From Oscillospiraceae bacterium (lineage in GTDB: Bacteria > Bacillota > Clostridia > Oscillospirales > Oscillospiraceae): DNA of 64,000 nt. Of the stretch, positions 1-9,955 are shown piece by piece. The notes beneath the pieces were generated by a model, which was not told the origin of the DNA, ran no database searches, and saw nothing but the letters and a program-made list of their open reading frames with translations. The position numbers and the translations under genes are program-made. Each line of letters begins with the position of its first letter. The stretch's first letter is position 1. Location: NCBI GenBank assembly GCA_015068135.1, contig SVLB01000003.1:25309-89308 (forward strand), read 5' to 3'.

Positions 1-3000
1 TTGACCTCACCGCCATTTCGGCTGTCCGCGATCCGGATATCTCCGTAACCGTTGGTGGTCTGGGCGGCATTTACCTGGGTAGTCTTGTTATTGGTGCACT
101 GGATATTATGCAGTGTCAGGGATTTTCCCGTAGCCACCGACACCGCGCCGCCCTGGCCGCCGGAGTTGCCGATAAAGACGGTATCCCGGATCTGCGCAGT
201 GGCCAGCACCAAAACCGCACCACCGTTGCCGGTAGCAGCATTGCCCTCGAAGCTGCAATTGGTCACAGAGGTCTGCTCAGCGATCCGCAGAGCACCGGCC
301 TCTCCGCCGCTGACCTGGGCCTTATTGTCCCGGAATACACACTGATCCAAGGACATTCCGCCGCCGGCCTTGGTCTCCACATTGATGGCACCGCCGAATT
401 TGGAAGAATTCTTTTGGAAGGTACAACCGCTTACCTGCACCGGGACAGAGCTCTTGGCATAGATGGCACCGCCCAGATTGTTTGCATTGGTAGCGGTGGA
501 ATTATGGAAGAATTTACTGCCCGTAACGGTCATCTTGTGGTCGTCCTGCACATGGATGGCACCGCCGTTCTTTGTCACGGAGTTGCCCTTGGAGGCATCC
601 TGCTCATCACCAAACACACAGCCGGTGATGGTCGTGGTGCCGCCGCTCCAGGAGGCTACCGCACCGCCGTGCTCCTGGGTGGTATTGCCGGTAAATACAC
701 AATCGGTCAGCTCCAGCTTACCTACGGAATTATCCTTCGTTCCGCCAAAGCTACCGCTGTCGGCCATGTAATTCATAATCGCGCCGCCGCTAAACTTGGC
801 GGTATTCCCGGTAAACCGGCTGCCGCTGATCGCCGCACTGCCGCCCCAAATGCCAATGGCGCCGCCCCAGTTGGTAGCGTTGCTGTTATTGGCGAAGGTA
901 GAACCAACGGCGATCAACGTACCGCAGTTTACGTGTACCGCACCGCCTCTTTGACCTTCAAAATACTGTAATGTTGTATTCTTCAGGGTCAAAGTCGCAG
1001 TCTTGGGAACAATGATATGGGCCGCCTTTGCGGCAGAAGTGCCACCTACCGTCAGGTTTTCCAGGGTCAGTTCCGTGTTGCCTTCGAATGTAAACGGGGA
1101 AACACCGGAAGCTACCGAAATGGCAGGTGCGCCGGAGTCTGCCGACACCTTGACCTTGACCCCCTCGGGGACCGTCAGGGACGTATCGGCTTTCCAATCG
1201 TCGGCATTGCCTTCCACCCGGTATTCGGCAAAGCTGTCGGCGGTCATGGCGCTAACCTTTGCGCACAACTCGCTCCAGCTGGTCACCGCAATGTAGGTTT
1301 CCACCTCTTCCAGGGTTGCCGCCTTGCCTGCAAAGCTCAGCACCTTGTTTGCGCCCTGAACACTGCCCAGGGTAATACGGTCTTTGGAGGCATTGAGCAT
1401 AGCTTCATCGGTAAACTCTATCGCATTGCCGGTGGGTGCGTTTTTCCAGTCCACCACCAGCTGATCGCCGGTGAGCGCCTTGTTTACCTTGATCACTCTG
1501 CCGGGAGCGGTGGCGATGTAAATCTCCACATCCATTTCACCGCCAATGGTCAGCCAGCCTGCACCGCTGTAAAGCTCCCGCTGACCTGCGGCGGCATTCA
1601 CCGTCACGTCATTGAGGGTCATGGGGCCGCCATTGAGGTTGATTACATGGTCAGAGCCGTCATTGGCAAGCTTTGCACCGTTAACCGTAAGCTTTGCATC
1701 TGCACCGGAGGTGTAGATGGCATGGGTCCCGCAGTTTTCTGTAATCAGGTTGCTCAGGGTTACGTTGGCGACAGCATCTGCCTGCCGCAGGTCAACGCCT
1801 GCTTCTTTGGTATTGCGAACGGTGATATTGCGGATCTGAACCGTTCCGCACTTGATGCTCAAGCCGGTTTTTGCCCCGTCGATCACCACATCCGCCGCAT
1901 CCACAACACTTCCTTCGGTATTTGCGCGAATACCGGAGCTAAGGGAATCCCCAATGGACACATTCTGCAGGTAGACCTTGCCGTTTTTGTCTGCCAGTAC
2001 GCTGTGATTGCCGCCGGTAACCGCAGAATCGGTCATGTAAACCGTACCGCCGTCAATGGCTACCACATTATTCTTGGCAGATGCCAAAACATTTACATCA
2101 TTCAGCCGAACCACACCCGTTCCGGTGGCTCGGATATTGTCCTCCGTGGAAGTACCGATCTGGGACAGATTGCCGTCAGCATAGCCATTGACGGTCAATT
2201 CCACATTGGAAGCATGGATGCTATTGGCACAACCGGAAATATGGGCACCCTTCAGCACCATAGTGCCGCCGGTTACATATACACCGATCCGGCTGTTGCT
2301 GAGGGTGGTATTTTGGGCGGTCAGTTTTCCGCCGTCTGCCCAAATGCCGTAGCGACCGGTCTGCTCGGAGGTAAAGTCGGTTGCCGCAACTTCACCGGCA
2401 GCAATGCGCAGGGCATCACCGGCCGCATTCAGAACCGTCACCTTCTCCAGCTTGACCTTCGGAGCCTTTTGGCAGACAAAGATCGTGTGGATATTATCGG
2501 CAGTGCCGCTCTTATGTCCCCGGATCTTTGTGTTCTGCAAGGTCAGCTCACCGGCATCGGCCTGTACGCTGTGCTTGGCAGTAAGGCCCAGGTCGCCGTT
2601 TTTGATCACAATACTGCCTACATTTCCGGCATTTTCCTTGCTGTTGATATAGATGTTCTGCTCACCGATATTCTCCGTGGTCAGACCGTCAATTTCCACA
2701 TGGCTTCCATCCGCACTGCACACCACGCGGACAGCACTGCCCTTGGTGTCCTTCACAGTCAGATTCTCGCCGTAGATCCTGCCGTCATTCTCCACGATAA
2801 TGCCGTGATTGGTCTTCGTGCCCAAAACAGTGGAATCCTTCAGGGTGATCGTACCCTTTTCCTCTGCTTTCACACTGTTGGTTCCGGAGATGCCAAACTC
2901 GGAATCCGAGAGCACCAGGTTTGCGGTATGGGTTGCCAGCACCGTTTGATTGGTGATGTTTTCGGTACGCACATTGGAAAGATCAGAAGTGCCCGCCTCG

Positions 3001-5555
3001 GCCTTGATGGCTACCGGCACACCGGTGATCTGCACACCTTTGCCGGAAACATGGCTGGTATCCTTGTTGATCCGGATACCGGCACCGTCGGTATTGGCTG
3101 TATGGCCTGTGATCTTCACGTTTTCCAGGTGTACATCACCGCCCTGGGCCAAAACGCCGTGGCGATCCTTGGTCAGGGAAATGGCAACGGAAATATTTTG
3201 CAGTGTCAGCTTTGCGCTGTTTTCGCTCTTGGCACCGTGGCTCGTGGTATTGCTGATACTGCCGCCGTTTACCGTGATATTACCGGTTCCCGTGGCAGAA
3301 ACACCGGCAGACTTCGCCTTCTTGATCACAAGATTGGAAATGGCAGCATTGCCCTCACTGATCCACACACCGTCTGCGCCGGCATCGTTCACCGTTAAGC
3401 CTTGAATATTCGCCGTACCGGTTTTTACACGAAGGCCCGCATTGGAAACATTCTGAACGGTAATATTGCCGCCGGTCAGGGTACCGCCGCTGACAAACAG
3501 GGCATGGACATCGCTCACATGGTCCTCGGTATGTCCGTTGACCACAACATTCTGCAGGTCCACTTCGCCGCCGTTCACGCGCACATTGTTACTGACCGTG
3601 GCACCCATGGTGGAATTGCGCAGTTTGATGGTACCGCCATGGTTGCCGATATTATAATGGTTGTTTTCCGTGGTCAGGCCGTCAAAGCTGATCTGACCCC
3701 GGGACTGGTCGATGGCATACTCGCCGCAATCGGAAATGGTGACCTTGCTGCCGTTGATCACTGCTGTGTCACCATCCACACGCAGACCGCTGAATTTGCC
3801 GTTGGAGATTTTTACATTCTCGGCCTCGATGGTGCCGCCGGTGGCGTAGACCGCATGGTTTCTGCCGTCGGTATCCGCCAGGTTGCCCAAAATATCCACA
3901 TTTTTCAGAGTCAGGGTACCTGCGGTGATCTTGGTATTGTTGGTGCCGGATTCCAGCAGCTGACCGTCGGTGATGCTTAAGCTTCCGCCGTCCACAACGA
4001 TATTATTGTAGCGGATATTCTCAACGGTCAGGTTTTTGACCTCCATCACACCGGGGACCCCGGTATGGTCCTGGAGCGTATTGTTGATGCCGCCTGCCTT
4101 GGTGGATTTGCTGATCACCAGGTTTTCCGCTGTGACCGCACCGCCCTTGTTGCGGATGCCGTAGCCGGTGGCATTTTTGACAGTGACATCTGCCACCTCC
4201 AGCTTACCGCCCTCCAGCAAAATGCCGTGGGTGGAAGCAGAACCGGCACTGGAATTGCCCAAAACCTGCACATTGTTCATGGTCACTTCCGCTTTATAAA
4301 TGCGCACATTGTTACTGCCCGACGCACCCAGGGAAATATCGTGAATATTCACCTTGCCGTCATAGGCGTAGACATTGGTCACCGTGGTCAGAAGGACCTC
4401 TGCCCCGGTCAGCTCCAGGGATGCCGTATCTTCATTGGCAATGGCAAAGCGGTTGCCGCTGAACATAACCTTTTGGCCGGAAATCAGAGCCGTGCCGTTG
4501 TGCTTATTGAGAACTGCTTTATTTTTCACATTGTCCAGGAAGCTGCCGCCGGTGATCTCCAGCTCGCCCGTATTGACGATGCCGCAGTTGTAGCTATTGC
4601 TGACAGAGCCGCCGGTCATCACCAGCTTACCGGCATTTTCAATGCTGTGATAGCCGGAATCCGCCAATGCTCCGCCATGCAGGTTCAGCGTTCCCGTCTT
4701 GCTGACCTTCAGCAGGGTGTCACCGCTGTTATTGAGGGTGATCCCATCCACAGTGGCCTCACCGCACAGATAAATGCCTCTGACACCGGAGCCGGTAACG
4801 GTGGCACTCTTGGCCGTAACAAACAGCTTCGCCCCTTCCGCAACATAGATACCGTCACGGACACTCTTCTGATTGTTACCGCCGTTAAAGGAAAACTCGC
4901 CGGAAATGACCGTTACATTATGATAGGCATCCCGGACGGTGCCGCCGTTTTGGGTGAGGGTGCCCTCGCTGTAAATACCGGCATATTTTTCTCCGCTTCC
5001 GGCGATCTCGCCTTCGGAAAGGGTCATTTCGCCCTTATTGTAAATATTGTGTCCCATTGCGCCGGACATGGTGCCGCCATTCATGTGGAACACGCCTTCG
5101 ACCAGGGTATTTGCCGCCCCGGCAGAAGCATTTTTCACAGAAGCGGTCTGCTCAATGCTCCAAACGGCACCCTCGGCTGCGTGGATGCCGCCGGCAACGC
5201 CGTCTGCGTCAATGGTAACCGCGTCTTTTACTGTCAGCTGTGCGCCGGAGGGGATAACGATCATATACTCGTCCCCTGCCCAACCGTCACCGCCGGCTGT
5301 GATGGAGCCATCTCCATAAAGGATCTTGGTCCCCTTTACCTCCAAAGGAGCCTTCAGGACCAGATCTCCCTTCACAGCGATCTTCGTAACAGAGGCATCC
5401 GCCATTTTTTCCCGGAGGTCGTCCTCTGTCGCGGCTTCTGACTGATCGCGCATACCCGCAAAGATCAGGTAGCCCGCGATACAGGCGATCACCAAAATAA
5501 TGGCGGCAATCATCAGAAGCAGTTTATTTTTCGAAATTGCCTTTTTTCTTATCAT
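1..5555 (-). CDS. Giant membrane-anchored parallel beta-helix protein (partial, 3' end outside window)
   Basis: An open frame with no stop runs from ATG 5555 to the left edge, giving 1851 complete codons. The first 35 residues hold a basic stretch and one hydrophobic segment (about residues 11-31), which reads as a signal anchor. The rest is a monotonous series of roughly 20-30 residue repeats rich in G, N, T and V, with turns such as NGG, GGT and LTVKN. This is typical of right-handed beta-helix (pectate-lyase-like) surface proteins. The segment nearest the left edge changes to GGA(I/V)-N-F-GN repeats, as in polymorphic-outer-membrane-like passengers. It follows the permease gene by 55 bp with a modest AAGGG ribosome site, so it probably belongs to the sugar-transport operon. 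It could bind or cleave a polysaccharide, or act as an adhesin; no catalytic motif is evident. Confidence 0.85.
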   Translation of the reverse strand, partial: MIRKKAISKNKLLLMIAAIILVIACIAGYLIFAGMRDQSEAATEDDLREKMADASVTKIAVKGDLVLKAPLEVKGTKILYGDGSITAGGDGWAGDEYMIVIPSGAQLTVKDAVTIDADGVAGGIHAAEGAVWSIEQTASVKNASAGAANTLVEGVFHMNGGTMSGAMGHNIYNKGEMTLSEGEIAGSGEKYAGIYSEGTLTQNGGTVRDAYHNVTVISGEFSFNGGNNQKSVRDGIYVAEGAKLFVTAKSATVTGSGVRGIYLCGEATVDGITLNNSGDTLLKVSKTGTLNLHGGALADSGYHSIENAGKLVMTGGSVSNSYNCGIVNTGELEITGGSFLDNVKNKAVLNKHNGTALISGQKVMFSGNRFAIANEDTASLELTGAEVLLTTVTNVYAYDGKVNIHDISLGASGSNNVRIYKAEVTMNNVQVLGNSSAGSASTHGILLEGGKLEVADVTVKNATGYGIRNKGGAVTAENLVISKSTKAGGINNTLQDHTGVPGVMEVKNLTVENIRYNNIVVDGGSLSITDGQLLESGTNNTKITAGTLTLKNVDILGNLADTDGRNHAVYATGGTIEAENVKISNGKFSGLRVDGDTAVINGSKVTISDCGEYAIDQSRGQISFDGLTTENNHYNIGNHGGTIKLRNSTMGATVSNNVRVNGGEVDLQNVVVNGHTEDHVSDVHALFVSGGTLTGGNITVQNVSNAGLRVKTGTANIQGLTVNDAGADGVWISEGNAAISNLVIKKAKSAGVSATGTGNITVNGGSISNTTSHGAKSENSAKLTLQNISVAISLTKDRHGVLAQGGDVHLENVKITGHTANTDGAGIRINKDTSHVSGKGVQITGVPVAIKAEAGTSDLSNVRTENITNQTVLATHTANLVLSDSEFGISGTNSVKAEEKGTITLKDSTVLGTKTNHGIIVENDGRIYGENLTVKDTKGSAVRVVCSADGSHVEIDGLTTENIGEQNIYINSKENAGNVGSIVIKNGDLGLTAKHSVQADAGELTLQNTKIRGHKSGTADNIHTIFVCQKAPKVKLEKVTVLNAAGDALRIAAGEVAATDFTSEQTGRYGIWADGGKLTAQNTTLSNSRIGVYVTGGTMVLKGAHISGCANSIHASNVELTVNGYADGNLSQIGTSTEDNIRATGTGVVRLNDVNVLASAKNNVVAIDGGTVYMTDSAVTGGNHSVLADKNGKVYLQNVSIGDSLSSGIRANTEGSVVDAADVVIDGAKTGLSIKCGTVQIRNITVRNTKEAGVDLRQADAVANVTLSNLITENCGTHAIYTSGADAKLTVNGAKLANDGSDHVINLNGGPMTLNDVTVNAAAGQRELYSGAGWLTIGGEMDVEIYIATAPGRVIKVNKALTGDQLVVDWKNAPTGNAIEFTDEAMLNASKDRITLGSVQGANKVLSFAGKAATLEEVETYIAVTSWSELCAKVSAMTADSFAEYRVEGNADDWKADTSLTVPEGVKVKVSADSGAPAISVASGVSPFTFEGNTELTLENLTVGGTSAAKAAHIIVPKTATLTLKNTTLQYFEGQRGGAVHVNCGTLIAVGSTFANNSNATNWGGAIGIWGGSAAISGSRFTGNTAKFSGGAIMNYMADSGSFGGTKDNSVGKLELTDCVFTGNTTQEHGGAVASWSGGTTTITGCVFGDEQDASKGNSVTKNGGAIHVQDDHKMTVTGSKFFHNSTATNANNLGGAIYAKSSVPVQVSGCTFQKNSSKFGGAINVETKAGGGMSLDQCVFRDNKAQVSGGEAGALRIAEQTSVTNCSFEGNAATGNGGAVLVLATAQIRDTVFIGNSGGQGGAVSVATGKSLTLHNIQCTNNKTTQVNAAQTTNGYGDIRIADSRNGGEV

Positions 5556-5610
5556 AGCTTTACCCTTCTCGTAAAGTTTCGGAAGCCTGGCGGCCTACAG
5601 AAAGACCGCA

Positions 5611-6471
5611 TCACTTCACGCCACGGTATGCCATTGCCGCAATGATCTTCTTACTTGCCGCAAGGAACAGAAGCAGGACGGGCAGCACCAGGATGCAGTT
5701 GCCTGCCATAATAATGGGCCACTGCAGTCCGCCTTCCAGGGTCTTCATGCTCTCAATGGCAATGGTAATGGGACGGACCTCATCGTGATAGGTCATGACC
5801 AGAGGCCAGAAATAGGAGTTCCAGGTACCGATCACGCTGAGCATCATAACGTTTGACAGGGTCGCCTTGGACATGGGCAGCATGATCTTGGTAATGATCT
5901 GCAGTTCACTTGCCTCATCCAGCCGGGCAGACTCCAGCAGCTCCTCGGGAACCTGCATAAAATTCTGACGCAGCAGGAAAATGCCAAAGGCATTGCAAAG
6001 GCAGGGCACGATCTGCGGGATCAAAGTTTTGATCATCCCTGCTTCCATAAACATTTTGGATACGCTGGGATAGGTGATGACAGTAGGCACCATAAATGCC
6101 ACCATCAGCAAACCGAAGAAAAATCCGTTGCCCTTAAACTTATATTTTGCAAAGGCATAGGCCGCGGGAACCATCACCAGGAACTGTCCGACGGTGGTTG
6201 CCACAAGGATCAGCAAAGAGTTTCCGATGTATCTGCCCAGGTTCAATTCGCTGAACACCGATATGTAGGCTTCGATCGTGGCCTTCACAGGCAGCAGCGT
6301 AGGCGGGAATTGGATTGCTTCGGCATTGGTTTTGAAGGAGGTGGCGACCATCCACAAAAACGGGAAGCCAAAGAAAACGCACACCACTACCTTCATGATG
6401 GTTCCAATGATGGTACCGGAGATCTTACGGGCCTTGCGAAGCCGCCGGACTTGTTGTTTTGACATTGCCAT
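5611..6471 (-). CDS. ABC sugar transporter inner-membrane permease, MalG/UgpE type
   Basis: This 286-residue protein has about six membrane helices and the cytoplasmic EAA loop that docks onto the ATPase (about residues 176-203, with ELLESARLDEAS followed by LP). It belongs to the binding-protein-dependent CUT1 sugar importers and would form a heterodimer with the product of 6490-7410. A G-rich ribosome site precedes ATG 6471; an alternative ATG two codons later is also possible. The gene lies 18 bp after the partner permease gene. The substrate cannot be read from the sequence, but the GH2 enzyme in the operon suggests a di- or oligosaccharide. Confidence 0.93.
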   Translation of the reverse strand: MAMSKQQVRRLRKARKISGTIIGTIMKVVVCVFFGFPFLWMVATSFKTNAEAIQFPPTLLPVKATIEAYISVFSELNLGRYIGNSLLILVATTVGQFLVMVPAAYAFAKYKFKGNGFFFGLLMVAFMVPTVITYPSVSKMFMEAGMIKTLIPQIVPCLCNAFGIFLLRQNFMQVPEELLESARLDEASELQIITKIMLPMSKATLSNVMMLSVIGTWNSYFWPLVMTYHDEVRPITIAIESMKTLEGGLQWPIIMAGNCILVLPVLLLFLAASKKIIAAMAYRGVK

Positions 6472-6489
6472 AATTCTTCGCCCCCCTTA

Positions 6490-7410
6490 TTATTGGTAGT
6501 GGACCCGCTTGCCAAGAACGCGGAAATAGATAACGGTAAAGATCATCAGAATGATCAGAAGCACCGTGCCGGCTGCAGCTGCCACACCGGCCTGACCGGA
6601 GGTCTTGTTCAGCGTATAGATCAGGAACACCAGCACGTTTGTGTCGCACAAACCGTTGGTCAGGATACGTACCGAGTCAAACACCTTGAAGGAATTGATG
6701 GTAATGGTGATGAGCAGGAAAAAGATCTGCGGAGACAGCATGGGCAGAGAGATCTTGAAGAAGGTCCGCAGCTTGCCGGAATCATCCAGGTCCGCCGCTT
6801 CCAGCAGCTCCGTGGGAATGGATTTCACCGCAGACAGCAGGATCAGCGCATAGTAGCCAATGCCCTTCCAAATAGAAACGATCATAATGGAGATCATTGC
6901 CGTATCGGAGCTGTTAAACCACTTCAGACCGGGCAGATTAAACCAGCTCAGCACAAAGTTGAACAAGCCCTCATCATCCATCAGCCACTGGAAGATCATC
7001 GCCACGCTCAAAAGCGCGCAGATATGAGGCAAAAACATAAATCTCTGGACGATGCCGTTGATAAAGGTGCTTCTTTGCAGCCACAGTGCGAAGATCAGAC
7101 CCAAAACGATCAAGAAGAACACAGATCCGAGGGTGTAGATCAGGGTATTGCGCACAGCGGGCCAAAAGTCTGGGTGGTTGAACAGCCGGACATAATTGTC
7201 AAACCCCACAAAGGTATTGCCCTTGAACACATTGATATCGTAAAAGCTGTTGATGATCATATCAATGGCCGGATAGAAGGTAAACACAGCCAGCAGAAGT
7301 ACGGTGGGTAATACCATGGCATAAGGAAGCACGAGCCTGCCAATATAGACCTTCTTGCGTTTCGGGTTGGAAAGCGCGTTGGCGGGGACATCCACTTTTG
7401 CCTTAGTCAT
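6490..7410 (-). CDS. ABC sugar transporter inner-membrane permease, MalF/UgpA type
   Basis: This 306-residue protein has a basic cytoplasmic N-terminus, about six membrane helices and the EAA docking loop at about residues 200-227 (ELLEAADLDDSG, then LPML). Length and layout match MalF-type CUT1 permeases without the large periplasmic loop. Its ATG at 7410 overlaps the last codons of the ATPase gene (stop at 7403-7405), which points to translational coupling. It should pair with the permease encoded at 5611-6471. Confidence 0.93.
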   Translation of the reverse strand: MTKAKVDVPANALSNPKRKKVYIGRLVLPYAMVLPTVLLLAVFTFYPAIDMIINSFYDINVFKGNTFVGFDNYVRLFNHPDFWPAVRNTLIYTLGSVFFLIVLGLIFALWLQRSTFINGIVQRFMFLPHICALLSVAMIFQWLMDDEGLFNFVLSWFNLPGLKWFNSSDTAMISIMIVSIWKGIGYYALILLSAVKSIPTELLEAADLDDSGKLRTFFKISLPMLSPQIFFLLITITINSFKVFDSVRILTNGLCDTNVLVFLIYTLNKTSGQAGVAAAAGTVLLIILMIFTVIYFRVLGKRVHYQ

Positions 7411-8467
7411 GGAGCTCCCCCTCCTTTGTCATCTCATAACAGCCGGTCAAGACAGATGCATCGCGGATGCGCAGACCTTCGGCATCAAAATAGTACAGAT
7501 CCTCTTTCTCAACGCCCACATAGATCTCATCATCCACGGCAAAGTCCATATTCAAAGACTTAGACATAACCGTAACCTCTTTGTCCATAACCTTTATCTG
7601 GAGCTTATAGAGGGTCTCGGAGCCCAGCATTTCACGGGTCATGATCTTTGCCCTGCGGCAGTACATCCACTGGCCCTGCTCCCGGGACAGCTGAATCTTC
7701 TCGGGACGGTAGCCGATCTGGGTCTTGCCGTCCTTCATCAGGTGGATATTCATAGGCGGTGTACCGATAAACTGGGCCGTAAACACATTGTTGGGATCAT
7801 TATAGATGACCTCGGGAGGTGCCAGCTGCTGGATCTCACCGTGGTCCATCAAAATGATGGTATCGGCCATACTCATAGCCTCGGTCTGGTCATGGGTAAC
7901 ATAGACGAAAGTGGTCTTCAGCTTGTGGTGCAGCTCGATCAGCTCCGTACGCATGGATACACGCAGCTTGGCATCCAGGTTACTCAGGGGCTCATCCAGC
8001 AAAAATACCTTGGGCTTTTTGACCATGGCACGGGCCAAGGCCACACGCTGGCGCTGACCGCCGGACAGCTCAGAGGGCTTTCTGTCCAGGTAGGGGGTCA
8101 GGCCGACAGTCTCCGCCACTTCCGCGATCAGCTTTTTCCGCTCAGCCTTGGGGACTTTCTTATTCTTCAGGCCAAACTCGATATTGCCGTAAACGGTCAT
8201 GGTGGGATAAATTGCGTAGTTCTGGAAGACCATTGCGATGCCCCGCTTTCCGGGAGGCACATCGCTGATCTCCTCATCGTCAATGTAGAGCTCGCCGGAG
8301 GTAGCAGGGCCGATACCTGCGATCATGCGCAGCAGGGTCGTCTTGCCGCAGCCGGAAGGTCCTACAAGAACAGTAAATTCTCCGTCCTTAATGGTAAGAT
8401 CCAAATCGTCAATGATCTTGGTTTCACCAAAGGACTTACATATATTCTTAAATACGATCTCGCCCAT
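7403..8467 (-). CDS. ABC sugar transporter ATPase, MsmK/UgpC/MalK family
   Basis: This 354-residue ATPase energises the importer encoded beside it. Walker A GPSGCGKT lies at residues 36-43, the Q-loop Gln at 82, signature LSGGQ at 134-138, Walker B VFLLDEP at about 154-160 and the switch His at 192. Beyond residue 235 is the OB-fold regulatory domain typical of MalK-like subunits. Many Clostridia share one ATPase among several sugar importers, so a dedicated copy inside the operon is worth noting. The start at 8467 has a good AAAGGA ribosome site. A 130-bp gap with a strong stem-loop separates it from the binding-protein gene. Confidence 0.94.
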   Translation of the reverse strand: MGEIVFKNICKSFGETKIIDDLDLTIKDGEFTVLVGPSGCGKTTLLRMIAGIGPATSGELYIDDEEISDVPPGKRGIAMVFQNYAIYPTMTVYGNIEFGLKNKKVPKAERKKLIAEVAETVGLTPYLDRKPSELSGGQRQRVALARAMVKKPKVFLLDEPLSNLDAKLRVSMRTELIELHHKLKTTFVYVTHDQTEAMSMADTIILMDHGEIQQLAPPEVIYNDPNNVFTAQFIGTPPMNIHLMKDGKTQIGYRPEKIQLSREQGQWMYCRRAKIMTREMLGSETLYKLQIKVMDKEVTVMSKSLNMDFAVDDEIYVGVEKEDLYYFDAEGLRIRDASVLTGCYEMTKEGELHD

Positions 8468-8558
8468 AAGTATTCATTCCTTTCTGTATCCGGTCCCGCC
8501 CCATCGGCACATAGGGTCCTATGCGCTCACCGTGGACGGAGCCATATCGTATGCGGCA

Positions 8559-8591
8559 ATAGGGCAACCGCCGTGTATGCAGTTGCCCTAT
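8559..8591 (-). promoter_or_regulatory. Intercistronic stem-loop between binding-protein and ATPase genes
   Basis: A perfect 10-bp stem (ATAGGGCAAC paired with GTTGCCCTAT) lies between the binding-protein stop codon and the ATPase start. In the sense (minus) direction no T-run follows it, so it is more likely an mRNA-stabilising or processing hairpin than a full terminator. Such hairpins often allow the binding protein to be made in excess over the membrane parts. The function is inferred. Confidence 0.6.
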
Positions 8592-8597
8592 CTTTTT

Positions 8598-9914
8598 TTA
8601 AGAGAAGATTGCCTCAGCCTGGGTGCGCAGGAAGTTCACCGCCTGCTCAGGAGTCATAGACTCATCGGTAATGACAAAGGCAAAGGCTGCGGCGATCTTA
8701 TCACGCCACTGCTCCAGATATACGGACCACTCGTTGTAAGTGGCATACTCCAGCTGATCATAGGCGACCTTCGTCTGGGGATTCTCGTCCCAGTAGGCTA
8801 CCATGTCGGCATTGGTGCCTGCGCTGATGGTGTAGGGCAGATAGCCGGTACGGATGGCATTGTCCACCACCTGCTTGTCTTCAAACAGGAACTTGATGAA
8901 CTCCCAGGCTGCCGCGGCTTCCTGAGCAGAAGCGGTGTCCAGAGCAACGATGCCGCCACCGCCGATGGGTGCGCAGTAGCCGCCGTAGCCAACGAACTTG
9001 GCAACGCCCAGGTTGATATTATTGGCCTTGCAGTCTTCGATCACCTGCTTCAGGTCAGCGCTGGACGCAACATAAGCCGCCAGCTTGCCGGAGAGGAAGG
9101 AGTTCTTCATCTTGGTGATGGAATCCACAGCATCCACAGTGGCACAGTAGCCGCCATCGATCCAGCTCTTCCAGTCGTTCATGTGGGTAACGAGGTAATC
9201 GTCATCCAGCAGTGCGGGCTTGTCACCGCCGCCCAGGGTCAGGCCGGGTGCGCCAAGGGAGCGCAAAATGGGTCTTTGAATAAAGCCGGTATCCAGGCCA
9301 ATGCCCATACCCATAATGTCAGGGTTGTTGGCAGTGATCTGCTCAGCCATTTCGGCAAAGTTTTCCAGGCTGGTGGGCTCAGCGGTATAATAGTCCTTGT
9401 TGTAGTAGATGATGGCAGAAGAAACCAGATAGGGGAACTCAATGATCTGATTCTCGTAGTGCTCCATGTAGTAGCGCAGGCTTTCGGGGATGTTTGCGAC
9501 ATCCCAGTTGTCCTTGGTCACATAAGCGGACATATCCTTCAGCGCGCCGTTTTCGGCAAGCTCTTCAATGCCGCCTGCACCGACCAGTGCCAGAACAGGC
9601 GCAGTGTCTGTGCCATAGGCGGTCTTGATCTTGGACAGAACGTCATAGTAGCTGCCCTGATAGGTGCCTACCACAGTGATGCCCAGGCCGTTGGTCTCGT
9701 TAAACTGCTTGATCTGCTCATCGAGCAGCTTGCCATGCTCACCGGCACGGGTATGCCAAAACTCAATGGTGACAGGACCGCTGACAGATACAGCTTCGCC
9801 GGAATCGCCTTCCTTGTCTGTCTTGGAACCGGAATCGGAACCGCAGGCGCAGAGGCTCAGCAGCATCACAACGCAAAGCATTGCCGCAACGAATTTCTTC
9901 CAATTATACTTCAT
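8598..9914 (-). CDS. ABC transporter sugar-binding lipoprotein (extracellular solute-binding family 1)
   Basis: This 438-residue protein is predicted to be secreted and lipid-anchored: a hydrophobic signal ends in the lipobox LCAC, with the acylated Cys at residue 24, followed by an acidic, Ser-rich linker. The mature part begins with a strand reading ITIEFWHT-like (here VTIEFWHTR), the usual opening of family 1 sugar-binding proteins. ATG 9914 was chosen over the upstream 9956 because AAAGGAG sits eight bases before it. The protein should deliver an oligosaccharide to the permeases encoded downstream. Confidence 0.93.
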   Translation of the reverse strand: MKYNWKKFVAAMLCVVMLLSLCACGSDSGSKTDKEGDSGEAVSVSGPVTIEFWHTRAGEHGKLLDEQIKQFNETNGLGITVVGTYQGSYYDVLSKIKTAYGTDTAPVLALVGAGGIEELAENGALKDMSAYVTKDNWDVANIPESLRYYMEHYENQIIEFPYLVSSAIIYYNKDYYTAEPTSLENFAEMAEQITANNPDIMGMGIGLDTGFIQRPILRSLGAPGLTLGGGDKPALLDDDYLVTHMNDWKSWIDGGYCATVDAVDSITKMKNSFLSGKLAAYVASSADLKQVIEDCKANNINLGVAKFVGYGGYCAPIGGGGIVALDTASAQEAAAAWEFIKFLFEDKQVVDNAIRTGYLPYTISAGTNADMVAYWDENPQTKVAYDQLEYATYNEWSVYLEQWRDKIAAAFAFVITDESMTPEQAVNFLRTQAEAIFS

Positions 9915-9955
9915 GATAATACGCTCCTTTTTTATAATTGTTTTCTTTGAAAACA

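Noticed and set aside
1017..3398. A 793-codon plus-strand open frame and several other long plus-strand frames between 108 and 5441
   Set aside because: They are mirror images of the giant beta-helix gene on the minus strand. Its repetitive codons leave the opposite frames open; composition is odd (many H, I and G) and no ribosome sites fit.
6493..7311. A 272-codon plus-strand frame over the MalF-type permease
   Set aside because: The minus-strand permease is certain; the plus-strand product is a charged, His/Gln-rich shadow.
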